Assembly: GCA_964423615.1 (NCBI GenBank)
Contig: CAYRFQ010000014.1
Span: 62,001 to 126,000, forward strand
DNA length: 64,000 nt
Reading direction: 5' to 3'
Source: CAYRFQ01 sp964423615
GTDB lineage: Bacteria; Planctomycetota; Planctomycetia; Gemmatales; Gemmataceae
Shown piece after piece: positions 25,945-34,161 of this stretch. The position numbers and the translations under genes were made by a program. The notes under the pieces are model-generated. The model saw only the letters and a list, made by a program, of their open reading frames with translations. It was not told the origin of the DNA and did no database searches. Position 1 is the first letter of the stretch; each line of letters begins with the position of its first letter.

Positions 25945-26787
25945 TCATTGGGAGCCATTGTCCGGAGACGGCTGCTTTGAGAGAGTCGTGATGGACTCAT
26001 CAACACCGGTCGGCCTATCGACCCAATCACGCAATCCTTCCGTGAGCACCCCCCGCAAGCCTCTGGCAGCTCTCCACAATTGACCTTCGTCGGCGTACCT
26101 GGTTTGGTGCCAAACAATAACTTCCGTCCGTGACTTCAACGGAAGTGGAATTCGACACTGAACTCGACATTCCACCCAACCAACCATCGGGAGAGTTTGA
26201 GAATACTCGAACAGAAACCAAATGTCCTGGTCAGTTCGATCCACTTCGCGAGCTGGTGTCTGTTCCAAAAATGCGACCAACTCATTCATCCCCTCTTCGT
26301 CGGTGGTGAAAACGGAAGGCAGGCTCAACAGGAAAACATATTTAGGAAATTTCGCACTTGTTGGCTTCGACTCCGGCAAAGGAGACGGCGGCTTAAGATC
26401 GTACCAAATCTCCTCCCTCGCGAATTTCCACATGCCGAAAGCGGCTCCAAAGATGCCACCTCCAACACCCATCAGAAAAAGAGGATGCGGTTGTTCCGGA
26501 AAGGGGCCTCCCAGACCGAACCAAGTCGAAACAAATTTTCGTGCATACCAAAACGCGGCCCCAAAGCCAGCACCCAAAAGCCAATACGGGATAGCTTTGA
26601 GCGGAACAGCAAACGCAGCGTACAGCAGGAGCGCTGCGATTTGTTTAATGCCACGGTCCCGCATCCAAATCTTCCGGAGCCAAGGCAAGACAACATAAGC
26701 CAAGAGTAAGACAACGGCAAGAAACCCATGCAAAATGAGCAACAACCAAAACAGAAAAGTACCAGACATTGGCCTGTCCCAATCCAT
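25945..26787 (-). CDS. Multi-pass membrane protein with cytosolic domain, unknown
   Basis: 280 residues. Four hydrophobic segments lie in the first 125 residues (FLFWLLLILHGFLAVVLLLA, IAALLLYAAFAVPL, WLLGAGFGAAFWYA, LMGVGGGIFGAAFGMW). A soluble domain of about 150 residues follows, beginning PKYVFLLSLPSVF and including CRIPLPLKSRTEVIVWHQ and DEGQLWRAARGLRGVL. The same soluble domain pattern recurs in the gene at 27166-27951 (PKYFFLVELP, MMLPLGLRTKVIVEY, DQGELWEFAHELKGLL), so the two are paralogues. No known family is recognised. ATG 26787 has an AAAGGA site. Confidence 0.75.
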   Translation of the reverse strand: MDWDRPMSGTFLFWLLLILHGFLAVVLLLAYVVLPWLRKIWMRDRGIKQIAALLLYAAFAVPLKAIPYWLLGAGFGAAFWYARKFVSTWFGLGGPFPEQPHPLFLMGVGGGIFGAAFGMWKFAREEIWYDLKPPSPLPESKPTSAKFPKYVFLLSLPSVFTTDEEGMNELVAFLEQTPAREVDRTDQDIWFLFEYSQTLPMVGWVECRVQCRIPLPLKSRTEVIVWHQTRYADEGQLWRAARGLRGVLTEGLRDWVDRPTGVDESITTLSKQPSPDNGSQ

Positions 26788-26876
26788 TGTCGCAATTCCT
26801 TTTCTTGTGCGTTTCTGTCATTGTTATTCCAGCGGAGAAGTCACATCCCTAACCAGGAGCCCTCATGATCCATGAT

Positions 26877-27169
26877 TTATCGCTGGGTTATTTCGATCCA
26901 GAAAGCATTCGCCAGGGTCACCCAGCTGTCACCAAACCACTCGATCTCCACATCGTTCATCGCCTTCTCCGTGAAGACGGAGACGAGACCCGGCCTGGCG
27001 AATTCACTTTGGGAAAACATCCAGTTGCGATTACAGACGGATGCGTCACTTGTCCTCGGCTCCCTTCTCCCTTGCGTGCCGCGTTTTGCGCCCAAGGGAA
27101 CAATAAAACCAAGCAGAGGACGCAGAAAACCGCCAAACCGAGTTGGAATCTGTTGATTGTGGAAATCAT
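26877..27169 (-). pseudogene. Small membrane protein gene, possibly frameshifted
   Basis: ATG 27169 overlaps the TGA of the upstream 27951-27166 gene in the pattern ATGA, a strong sign of translational coupling. The first 45 codons give a membrane-spanning leader (RFQLGLAVFCVLCLVLLFPW) and a Lys/Gly stretch. That frame stops at 26957 after a basic, unlikely tail. In a second frame the DNA to 26877 encodes a more natural end (SVFTEKAMNDVEIEWFGDSW, then ANAFWIEITQR). One frameshift near 27010-27050 would join them. It may be a damaged gene, a sequencing error, or simply a 70-residue protein ending at 26957. Confidence 0.5.
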
Positions 27170-27951
27170 GCCTCCGCCTTGATGCCGTTCTCAACGTCGT
27201 GGGAGCTTGATGCAAATTGCTGCTCACTCGAAGAGTCTTGTGACAACAACCCCTTCAACTCGTGTGCAAACTCCCACAGTTCTCCCTGATCCCCGAAGTT
27301 ATGCACATACTCAACGATCACTTTCGTTCGGAGCCCCAGTGGGAGCATCATCCGCACCTGAACATCCAGCTTGGAAGTGCCTAGAGCTGACGCCACTTTC
27401 ACTGACGTTGAGAAGGCAAGGCTCTCGAGGCTTTGCGTGATGTTTGAGAAATCCTGGCGTATGAGAAAATCGACGAATTGAGGGAGATCCAACAAAGAAG
27501 TCGGCAGCTCGACGAGAAAGAAGTACTTTGGAAAAGTAGTACTTGTTGGGCTCTCACCAGTCAACAGTGACGGCCGCTTGACTGCATACAAGACTTCAAC
27601 AACCCAAATCCCAACACCACAAAGCCCCCCGAAAGCCATTCCAGGAGGCACAAACCAATTCCCAAACAGAAAAAAATCATCTCCGCGTGGACTCAAACCG
27701 ATACTGTCGAACACGAAACTGGCCAAAATCCAGAGGATACCTCCAACGAAATCACCGACTAACAACCCGCAAAAGACAAGAAGTGAAAATCGAAAGGCCT
27801 GACCCAAAATCTCGGCTGCGACCCGACGAAGTCCGCTTCCGTTCACCGCCATTTCTTGAAAAGCGGGTAATTTGCGAAAAACGAACACCAATCCAAACCT
27901 GAGAATGGCGGACAGGAGGCAAACGACCAAAACTGTTAAAAACGAAAACAT
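27166..27951 (-). CDS. Multi-pass membrane protein, paralogue of the 25945 gene
   Basis: 261 residues. Three to four hydrophobic segments lie in the first 125 residues (FLTVLVVCLLSAILRFGLVFVF, FSLLVFCGLLVGDFVGGILW, FGGLCGVGIWVVEVLY). The soluble C-terminal domain starts FPKYFFLVELPTSLLDLPQ and shares its order of motifs with the neighbouring gene. The C-terminus is Ser/Gln-rich. ATG 27951 follows an AAGGAG site. Its stop overlaps the start of a small membrane gene, so the three minus-strand genes may form one transcription unit of related membrane proteins. Function is unknown. Confidence 0.75.
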   Translation of the reverse strand: MFSFLTVLVVCLLSAILRFGLVFVFRKLPAFQEMAVNGSGLRRVAAEILGQAFRFSLLVFCGLLVGDFVGGILWILASFVFDSIGLSPRGDDFFLFGNWFVPPGMAFGGLCGVGIWVVEVLYAVKRPSLLTGESPTSTTFPKYFFLVELPTSLLDLPQFVDFLIRQDFSNITQSLESLAFSTSVKVASALGTSKLDVQVRMMLPLGLRTKVIVEYVHNFGDQGELWEFAHELKGLLSQDSSSEQQFASSSHDVENGIKAEA

Positions 27952-28018
27952 CTCTGGGGCTCCTTCGTGGAGGAAGCTACTCGCTCAAACCGGCGTTCCT
28001 CCACGAATGCTCAACACC

Positions 28019-28729
28019 TCACTCAAAGTCATCGAAGTCAAAGTCCTCGGTCTTCTCAGAATTCGGCGTCGCTTTCTGACTCGGGTCGGACATCGGTTTT
28101 GGTTCGTGTACGAGCTTGATGTGCCTCGGCGTCGGATTCAAATCGTCGAGTTGGTCTTCGATTTGTTCGCGCATTGCCGCGAACGACTTGAAACGTGTAT
28201 TGAGAAAAGTATTGTACCCGGTCCACATGAGGTCAGCACAGATTTCGACCGGAACCTGACCAGTAGCCGCACCGAGCCCAGGCAACGCAACCGAGCGAAT
28301 GCTTCCCTCTTCCCTTTCGTTTTGCATATGGACCATCTGAAACGCAGCCGCACACGCGAGGGCTACGTTCATCGTGTCGCTAATGTCTTCCGACGAGCTA
28401 ATCATCGTTGGAACAGAGATCAGATACTTCGGCGAAGCCACACCCGTCGGGACACACGTTGCGTGGCCAACAGGCATCAACCCCCCGAACTGTTTGGCGA
28501 TTTCCTGCTGGACCCGCGTTTGAATCACGTTGCCGAAATGGTTCTTGATGACCGCATCGAGCCCTCCGTCCATGCTCCCTCGCGAATTGGTTGGTGTCAC
28601 CCAGGCGTCAACTTGTTGGTTGAGCATCGACCCTTCAACGATCTGGACTTCGGGATTGTCCTCAAATGTGTCTTCCCAAGCACCCACCATCTTCGAGTTG
28701 ATGTCCACCAGAACGATTTGGATTTGCAT
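28019..28729 (-). CDS. Macro-domain protein with acidic C-terminal tail
   Basis: 236 residues. The macro domain spans about 1-170: QIQIVLVDINSKMVGAW, then VEGSMLNQQVDAWVTPTNSRGSMDGGLDAVI with the ligand-loop Asn and Gly residues, CVPTGVASPKYLISVPT, and RSVALPGLGAATGQVP, the second phosphate-binding loop. Macro domains bind or hydrolyse ADP-ribose derivatives. The tail from about 195 is Pro/Ser-rich and ends EDFDFDDFE. ATG 28729 has an AAAGGAG site; an in-frame start ten codons upstream is less likely. It is divergent from the DUF2007 gene at 29016. No ADP-ribosyltransferase gene is adjacent. Confidence 0.85.
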   Translation of the reverse strand: MQIQIVLVDINSKMVGAWEDTFEDNPEVQIVEGSMLNQQVDAWVTPTNSRGSMDGGLDAVIKNHFGNVIQTRVQQEIAKQFGGLMPVGHATCVPTGVASPKYLISVPTMISSSEDISDTMNVALACAAAFQMVHMQNEREEGSIRSVALPGLGAATGQVPVEICADLMWTGYNTFLNTRFKSFAAMREQIEDQLDDLNPTPRHIKLVHEPKPMSDPSQKATPNSEKTEDFDFDDFE

Positions 28730-29015
28730 GTCGGCTCCTTTGGTTTTCGAAACACTCAATGGAAGTGTCGGAGTTGATTTGTGTTGATTGTCGCAACTCT
28801 ACACCGAAGATCAAGGTTAGCCGTTCACGCGCCAGCAGTTTGTTTCTCGACCCCATCTCTTGCAAAAAGGCTTTCGAAAAACTACACCATCCACGACATC
28901 CATTTGGTACGCTGAATTGAAAGTAGAACCGAGCACAACATCGTGCTCGACACCGACGACGAAACCTCGTCTTTGGTGCCAAGACCGAAGGCCCCAAAAG
29001 ACTGCGAAAGGAAGA

Positions 29016-29321
29016 ATGGACATGACAAACAACGAACACGCTGACGACATCGTTCGAATCACTCACGCGAATTCCGCCATCGAAGCGAACATGATCAAGA
29101 GCGCTCTGGAGAACGAAGGCATCGAGTGCAAGGTCGTGGGCGACATGCTCGAAGGTGGGCTCGGGCATGTTTCTGGCATGCTACCGGAAATCTGGGTCCA
29201 TAAGGCTGACGCCGGACGGGCTCAACAAATCCTCGAAGACCACGTGGCGCTGACCAAAACTCAGGAACTCGATGACGAAGACGACGAAGACGAAGACACC
29301 TCATCCCAACACATCACCTAA
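29016..29321 (+). CDS. DUF2007-type small protein
   Basis: 101 residues. The ferredoxin-like DUF2007 core is at 10-80: DIVRITHANSAIEANMIKSA, LENEGIECKVVGDML, then IWVHKADAGRAQQILEDHV. The C-terminus is strongly acidic (DDEDDEDEDTSS). The family is annotated as putative signal-transducing, with no experimental role known to me. ATG 29016 follows a GAAAGGAAG site. Confidence 0.85.
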   Translation: MDMTNNEHADDIVRITHANSAIEANMIKSALENEGIECKVVGDMLEGGLGHVSGMLPEIWVHKADAGRAQQILEDHVALTKTQELDDEDDEDEDTSSQHIT

Positions 29322-29502
29322 CTATGACATGACATCAAGGCGTCAATCGACGAACGGGGCTGGGCCGAATTGGTTCCTCGTTGCAGGGGAAGGCTTCGCA
29401 ACTTGTGAGCCATCCGAAAAGAAACGCGAGAAATCTTGGCGACGTTTCTCGCGGTCCAAAGGTTCCAACGGTGAACGTTGGAACGGAACTATTCAACAAC
29501 AC

Positions 29503-29528
29503 AAAAGACCTCTTCCCGAAAGGTCTTA
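29503..29528 (-). terminator. Terminator hairpin at the end of the HU gene
   Basis: On the minus strand aagacct and aggtctt form a stem around ttcgggaag, followed by tttgttg. The stem begins right at the TAA stop of the HU gene. Confidence 0.55.
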
Positions 29529-29933
29529 CTCAGCCCATTCGTCGAGTTCCTTTTCGACTTCTTCCTTCAACTTCTTGAGCACACGAACGCGAACAACAAT
29601 CTTCGCCGGCTTCGGCGCGATCGTCATTTTTTCTCCGGTCTGGAGATTGGTGCCCTGTCGTTCTTTCGTGGGCTTCTTCTTGTCCCGCTTGAGCTTCAGC
29701 AATCCCGGCAACGTGAACGTGCCAGCGCCCTCTTCGGAGAGATCTTCCATGATCATTTCCTCCAAGACATCGAAGAAATGCGCAGCCTGCTTCTTGTCGA
29801 TTTCACCAATGTCATCAGACTTCTCGAATTTCTCAACGATGTGGGCGATCATCTGAGTTTTCGTGCGAGGCTTCGGCAGTTCCTTTTTCACTTCTTTCTT
29901 GGTCGTTTTTTTCGTCGTACTTTTCTTGGCCAT
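29526..29933 (-). CDS. HU/IHF-family DNA-binding protein with Lys-rich N-terminal tail
   Basis: 135 residues against about 90 for classic HU. Residues 1-22 are a Lys/Thr tail (KKSTTKKTTKKEVKKELPKP). The HU fold follows: KTQMIAHIVEKFEKS, QAAHFFDVLEEMIMEDL, then the beta-arm region GAGTFTLPGLLKLKRDKKKP and the RxGxNxxTGE-like RQGTNLQTGEKMTI, and a closing helix VRVLKKLKEEVEKELDEW. It bends or compacts DNA in the nucleoid. The basic tail resembles those of histone-like proteins in planctomycetes and actinobacteria and probably adds DNA contacts. ATG 29933 has a GAGG site. Confidence 0.88.
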   Translation of the reverse strand: MAKKSTTKKTTKKEVKKELPKPRTKTQMIAHIVEKFEKSDDIGEIDKKQAAHFFDVLEEMIMEDLSEEGAGTFTLPGLLKLKRDKKKPTKERQGTNLQTGEKMTIAPKPAKIVVRVRVLKKLKEEVEKELDEWAE

Positions 29934-30420
29934 AGTAATTCCTCTTGCATTTGGTGCGGTAAAAACCGGGATGATCGTTTGGTATATGAGGGAAGAGGTT
30001 AGATCGGGCCTTTCTACTTGTCAATCGAATCTTGACCGAAAACGTTTGTTTTTCCAACAAAAAGCCCGATTTTCTTCGGGTCAAATCCATTTTCACCATC
30101 GTTTTCTTGGTTCAGTCGGCAAAACTGACATCTCGAACGAACCGACGAAAACAACCAGAGAAGAAAATCCGATGCCGCTTCTGGGCCAACCGCATCCGGA
30201 TAGCCCAACAATTTTATACCCCCCAACAGACCAACGAATCGGTCGTCATTCACAATCCCGGTGAGTTTTCTGCCACTTCATCTACCTTCGGAATCCCCGC
30301 CAAGAAGGCCGATTGACAGAGAAAAAATTTCCTCGTTTACCTCGGCGCAAGTCCTCCCCGATTCCCCGTTCACTTAGCGAACAAAACAACAACCTTGCTT
30401 AACCCAAGAGGATTACCAAT
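29934..30420. other. Divergent intergenic region
   Basis: 487 bp between the HU gene (minus) and the Cys-rich secreted gene (plus). Open frames crossing it lack ribosome binding sites and protein-like patterns. It should hold both promoters. Confidence 0.4.
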
Positions 30421-30810
30421 ATGATGCGTTCTCTCTTCATCGCTTCGATCTTCTCGCTCGGAGCCCTGGCCCTTGGCACCTCAGCCGCAAACGCCCAAAA
30501 CTTCCACGGCCCAAGTCGTGGTCAATCGTTCCGACCGCCGGTCAGCCGTTTTTGCCCCTGGCAATGTCGCCATTTCCACTGCTACCGCGAAGCCTGTAGT
30601 TTCCGACATCGTATGCGGTGCCGTGGTTATGAAACCTGCCTCCGACGAGTTGGCCGTTGCTGGCATGTGAAGTACCGCCGTTGCTGCGGTGGCTACCGAC
30701 CTTACCCCCGTCCTCGCCCAATCATCGATCCACGCAATAACTTTGGACCTGGTCGCGGACAACCGATCCACCGAGTCGGTAATGGTCCCCGAGGCGGATT
30801 CCGACGTTAA
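30421..30810 (+). CDS. Small secreted Cys/Arg/His-rich protein
   Basis: 129 residues. A signal peptide spans residues 1-26 (IASIFSLGALALGTSAANAQ). The mature part has many Cys paired with aromatic and basic residues (FCPWQCRHFHCYREACSFRH, MRCRGYETCLRRVGRCWHV, YRRCCGGYRPYP) and a Pro/Gly/Arg tail. The even spacing of Cys suggests disulfide bonds or metal sites. No family is recognised. ATG 30421 follows a GAGG site; a second ATG comes next. A strong terminator follows directly. Confidence 0.7.
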   Translation: MMRSLFIASIFSLGALALGTSAANAQNFHGPSRGQSFRPPVSRFCPWQCRHFHCYREACSFRHRMRCRGYETCLRRVGRCWHVKYRRCCGGYRPYPRPRPIIDPRNNFGPGRGQPIHRVGNGPRGGFRR

Positions 30811-30831
30811 GATCGACTAACCCCAAAAGAC

Positions 30832-30878
30832 AACAACCCCCGAAGGAGACATCGATCTCCTTCGGGGGTTGTTTTTTC
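30832..30878. terminator. Strong bidirectional intrinsic terminator
   Basis: A perfect 18-bp stem (30832-30849 with 30856-30873) around a 6-base loop, followed by TTTTTT on the plus strand. It serves the 30421 gene and, as the stem is symmetric with flanking A residues, probably also the convergent malQ. Confidence 0.9.
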
Positions 30879-30890
30879 GAATCGACCGGC

Positions 30891-32399
30891 TCACTCCGTT
30901 GGACCCCGGGAGTATAACTCGGTCAACTCGGCGAGTCGATCCAGTCGGTCGTAACTCAACATCTCTTCGGTAAATCGCCATTCCCAGTTTCCATCGGGTT
31001 TACCAGGAAAGTTCATCCGGGCTTCCGTTCCCAGGCTCAACACATCTTGCAACGGTGCCACTGCGGTGTCTCCTACCGAGGCCCAAGCTGCTCGGATGAG
31101 ATCCCACGAGATGTCGTCACCACTCACACCCAGGTAGCGCCGGACATGATCTTTCTCGCGCTCATTCGCCACGTCATACCACCCGCAAGTCGTGTCGTTG
31201 TCGTGCGTGCCGGTGTAGACAACGGTATTGTGTTCATAATTGTGCGGCAGATCTTTGTTGTCACTTCCGCCCCCGAACGCAAACTGCAACACCTTCATGC
31301 CGGGCAAACCAAATTGGTGTCGCAACGCATCGACTTCGGGAGTGATGACGCCGAGGTCTTCGGCAATGATCGGTAATTCACCAAAAGCCTTTTCGATCTC
31401 GGTGAAAAGTTCCATTCCCGGAGCTTTGACCCACTCACCGACCTCGGCCGTCGGCATGCCCGCCGGGATCGCCCAGTAAGCCTCGAAACCACGAAAGTGA
31501 TCGATCCGCACCAAATCCACGACCTCAAACGTCGCCTTGAGCCGTTCGATCCACCACCGGAAATTCGTAGCCTGGTGCTCACTCCATTCGTAAACAGGAT
31601 TGCCCCAGAGTTGGCCGGTCGCGCTAAAGTAGTCCGGCGGCACACCGGCAACCGTCCGGGGTCGACGTTGTTCGTCGAGTTGAAACATTCGCGGATTCGC
31701 CCAAACGTCCGCCGAATCTCCCGCCACGAAAATCGGCACGTCGCCGAAGATCCGAATACCTCGTTCGTTGGCGTAGTTTTTGACGTTCTGCCACTGTCGG
31801 AAAAAGAGAAACTGAACGAATTTGAAATACCCCACCTGGTCTCCGAGGTCGTGTCGAGCTTTCTCGAGCGAGGCAGGCTCACGAAGGACGAGGTCTTCGG
31901 ACCATTCGTACCAAGCCTTGCCACCGTTGGCGTCTTTCAGGGCTCGGAACAACGCATAGTCATCGACCCAGTGTTGGTGCTTGCCGATAAAGCCTTCGAA
32001 GTCGGCCCGCAAATGTCCAGCATGACCGCCTTGGAATCGTTCCCACGCACGGTTGAGGATGTTGATTTTGAAATCGATGACCGGGCCGTAATCGACATAA
32101 TCACCGGGAAAATCCACCGCCGGAATATCTGACCGGTCGAGTAAACCATCCTCGACCAACAAGTCCGGGCTAACCAAATAGTAATTCCCAGCGAACGAAG
32201 CAAAGCTCTGGTACGGCGAATTGCCGTACCCAGTCGGATTCAAAGGGAGAATCTGCCACAAACTTTGTCGGGCATGATACAACCCATCGATCCACCGATA
32301 CGCCGTACCTCCGAAGTCGCCAATGCCGTAGGGTCCTGGAAGGGATGTGGGGTGGAGTATGATTCCGCTTATGCGAGTTTTGAGAGTCGTTGGATTCAT
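30891..32399 (-). CDS. malQ: 4-alpha-glucanotransferase (amylomaltase)
   Basis: 502 residues, normal for the bacterial GH77 enzyme. Hallmarks are SGIILHPTSLPGPYGIGDFG, WQILPLNPTGYGNSPYQSFA, IFGDVPIFVAGDSADVWANP, then RIDHFRGFEAYWAIP with the nucleophile Asp in VRIDHFRG, IIAEDLGVITPEV with the acid/base Glu, and TGTHDNDTTCGWY. It transfers alpha-1,4-glucan segments in glycogen and maltodextrin metabolism. ATG 32399 is the first ATG; a TTG five codons upstream is also open. It stands alone, with a repeat upstream at 32491. Confidence 0.95.
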   Translation of the reverse strand: MNPTTLKTRISGIILHPTSLPGPYGIGDFGGTAYRWIDGLYHARQSLWQILPLNPTGYGNSPYQSFASFAGNYYLVSPDLLVEDGLLDRSDIPAVDFPGDYVDYGPVIDFKINILNRAWERFQGGHAGHLRADFEGFIGKHQHWVDDYALFRALKDANGGKAWYEWSEDLVLREPASLEKARHDLGDQVGYFKFVQFLFFRQWQNVKNYANERGIRIFGDVPIFVAGDSADVWANPRMFQLDEQRRPRTVAGVPPDYFSATGQLWGNPVYEWSEHQATNFRWWIERLKATFEVVDLVRIDHFRGFEAYWAIPAGMPTAEVGEWVKAPGMELFTEIEKAFGELPIIAEDLGVITPEVDALRHQFGLPGMKVLQFAFGGGSDNKDLPHNYEHNTVVYTGTHDNDTTCGWYDVANEREKDHVRRYLGVSGDDISWDLIRAAWASVGDTAVAPLQDVLSLGTEARMNFPGKPDGNWEWRFTEEMLSYDRLDRLAELTELYSRGPTE

Positions 32400-32490
32400 G
32401 GAGCTTTCAATCAATCAAGAGTGAGAGGGTGAAATAGTATGAGGGGGAGAGTTGGGGAATGAGAGTTGTTGGGACGTGGTTCCTGTGTGG

Positions 32491-32567
32491 ATTGGCCTTC
32501 AGCCAAAACGTCATTTCTTTTGGCCGAAGACCGAATTCAAGGTAGCCTGGAGCAACGCCCCAGGAAC
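32491..32567. repeat. REP-like repeat between malQ and ndk
   Basis: The sequence holds ttggccttcagccaa, then ggccgaagacc, then ggtagcctggagcaacgccccagg. The same two elements (ggccgaaggcc palindrome and tagcctggggcaac) occur at 60686-60730, and a shorter version at 19131-19174. The elements can form small hairpins. Confidence 0.6.
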
Positions 32568-32611
32568 GGACCAACACGAAGACCCAACAACCGCATTTTC
32601 AAATAACAGCT

Positions 32612-33064
32612 CTACTCCCCCGCAACCCACGCATTATCAACCAATTGATAATCTACAAGTTCGGCATCCGTAAACCACAATGCGATTTCGGTCTTGGCAT
32701 TCTCTTCGCTATCAGAACCGTGAATCAAGTTGTTCTGGATGCTCAAAGCGAAATCACCTCGGATGGTTCCGGGAGGAGCTTCTGTGTGCTTTGTAGGACC
32801 CATCATTCCACGCACGACACTGACAGCATCAGGACCCTCCAAAACGACCGCGACCGTCGGCCCCGAAGTCAAGAACTTCAGGAGCGATTCATAGAACGGT
32901 CGTTCCTTATGAACTTCATAGTGCTTCTCGGCCAGTTCGCGACTCGCTTGAACGAGCTTCATGCCGACGAGACGAAGCCCCTTCGTTTCGAATCGGGAAA
33001 TGATCGTTCCCACGAGTCGGCGTTGGATACAGTCAGGTTTGAGGAGAATGAGTGTTTTTTGCAT
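32612..33064 (-). CDS. ndk: Nucleoside diphosphate kinase
   Basis: 150 residues, full length. It begins QKTLILLKPDCIQRRLVG and contains YYEVHKERPFYESLL-type sequence, VVLEGPDAVSVVRGMMGPT and the active-site NLIHGSDS with the phosphorylated His. The enzyme moves the gamma phosphate of ATP to other nucleoside diphosphates, balancing the NTP pool. It is monocistronic by spacing, 37 bp after the convergent-free 33102 gene on the same strand. Confidence 0.96.
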   Translation of the reverse strand: MQKTLILLKPDCIQRRLVGTIISRFETKGLRLVGMKLVQASRELAEKHYEVHKERPFYESLLKFLTSGPTVAVVLEGPDAVSVVRGMMGPTKHTEAPPGTIRGDFALSIQNNLIHGSDSEENAKTEIALWFTDAELVDYQLVDNAWVAGE

Positions 33065-33101
33065 GGTCCTATTTCTCGGGTACTAACAACGACAATTACA
33101 G

Positions 33102-34079
33102 TTAAAGATATTGTTGAATCACTTCGGGTAGATGTTCGTGATCTAATTCATCGACCTTCGGATCATACACCTGAATCGTACCTGGAAGCGCCCAAATCGT
33201 ACGTCGGTTTATTCCTATCACCATGTCTTCGCGTTCAAAAAAGACATCGTCATCGATCTCACAAGTGTGTGTAAATTCTTGGCAAAGCGAATCTCGAATT
33301 CGCTCCCAGTCGTCAAGGAAAACGTCCTCGCCCAACTCGATAGACCAATCGGGGAAAGTTCCATAAGCTTCGACATACTTGAACACCAACCAGGCCACAC
33401 TATTTGTGATGGGGTTGTGTTCGTCGGGCGCGAAGACGTAGTTGCCATTTTCATCAACATAGGAAAGAGAGTAATGATCAACTGGAGGATCGAGGATCGT
33501 GAGATGATCACACGAGACAGCCCAATAACTGTCTCCCTCCGCTTGCATCAACAAGGACAACGAGGAATGCTCGGGTAACAACTGCAGTCCGAGAGGATCG
33601 CGGATCAGATGCTCGCAATGTTCAGTCTCATCTAGATCCCTAGAAAAAGAAATCCACTCCCGAATTGATGGAGGAAGTGTCAGTCCAAGCTCCCGTTCGG
33701 TCGCGTTCATTACATCTTGATGACCGCCGACATCCGGTAATGAAACACCTTCCCAAATCTCAACCCATCTTCGAACGATCCGCCACCGTTCCTTCCACCC
33801 GTCCGGCCAGCCATGTGCGAACACGGGCTCGTAATCGGTCCCATATCGCATGACCTCCAACCACTTCGACTCGGCTTCTTTACGGAGTTCATTCCGTCTC
33901 GGTTTCAATTCCCAATAGCGATCCGAATAGACAGCCAGAGTGCGCATCTCTTCTTCGAGCCGGATCAACTCGGCACGCGGGTCGCCTTGTTCCTCAAGCC
34001 AGTCGGCGTAGATCAAACGACGCGGACTGCCCTTCGGTTCGGAACCGATCGCTTCAAGAAATGCACTCTCGGAAATCAT
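33102..34079 (-). CDS. TIGR02996-leader protein with SMI1/KNR4 (SUKH)-like domain
   Basis: 325 residues. Residues 1-50 carry the planctomycete TIGR02996 leader (ESAFLEAIGSEPKGSPRRLIYADWLEEQGDP, shown here only in part). A helical linker follows. From about 125 the sequence ATERELGLTLPPSIREWISF has the LP-x-S/E-Y/W pattern that opens SMI1/KNR4 or SUKH domains, and later parts (PLGLQLLPEHSSLSLLMQ, YWAVSCDHLTILDPPV) fit such a fold. SUKH proteins often act as immunity proteins or as scaffolds. No toxin gene lies beside it. ATG 34079 is chosen because the leader starts there. Confidence 0.75.
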   Translation of the reverse strand: MISESAFLEAIGSEPKGSPRRLIYADWLEEQGDPRAELIRLEEEMRTLAVYSDRYWELKPRRNELRKEAESKWLEVMRYGTDYEPVFAHGWPDGWKERWRIVRRWVEIWEGVSLPDVGGHQDVMNATERELGLTLPPSIREWISFSRDLDETEHCEHLIRDPLGLQLLPEHSSLSLLMQAEGDSYWAVSCDHLTILDPPVDHYSLSYVDENGNYVFAPDEHNPITNSVAWLVFKYVEAYGTFPDWSIELGEDVFLDDWERIRDSLCQEFTHTCEIDDDVFFEREDMVIGINRRTIWALPGTIQVYDPKVDELDHEHLPEVIQQYL

Positions 34080-34161
34080 TCGACTATCCACGCTGGCGAA
34101 GCTGGGACCGTCCTCACGGCCCACCAATCACCATCTTATGAAGTTTGCCAGCGTGGACACC

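Noticed and set aside
26865..27182. Plus-strand frames over the small membrane gene
   Set aside because: The minus-strand ATGA coupling and membrane segment make that strand the coding one.
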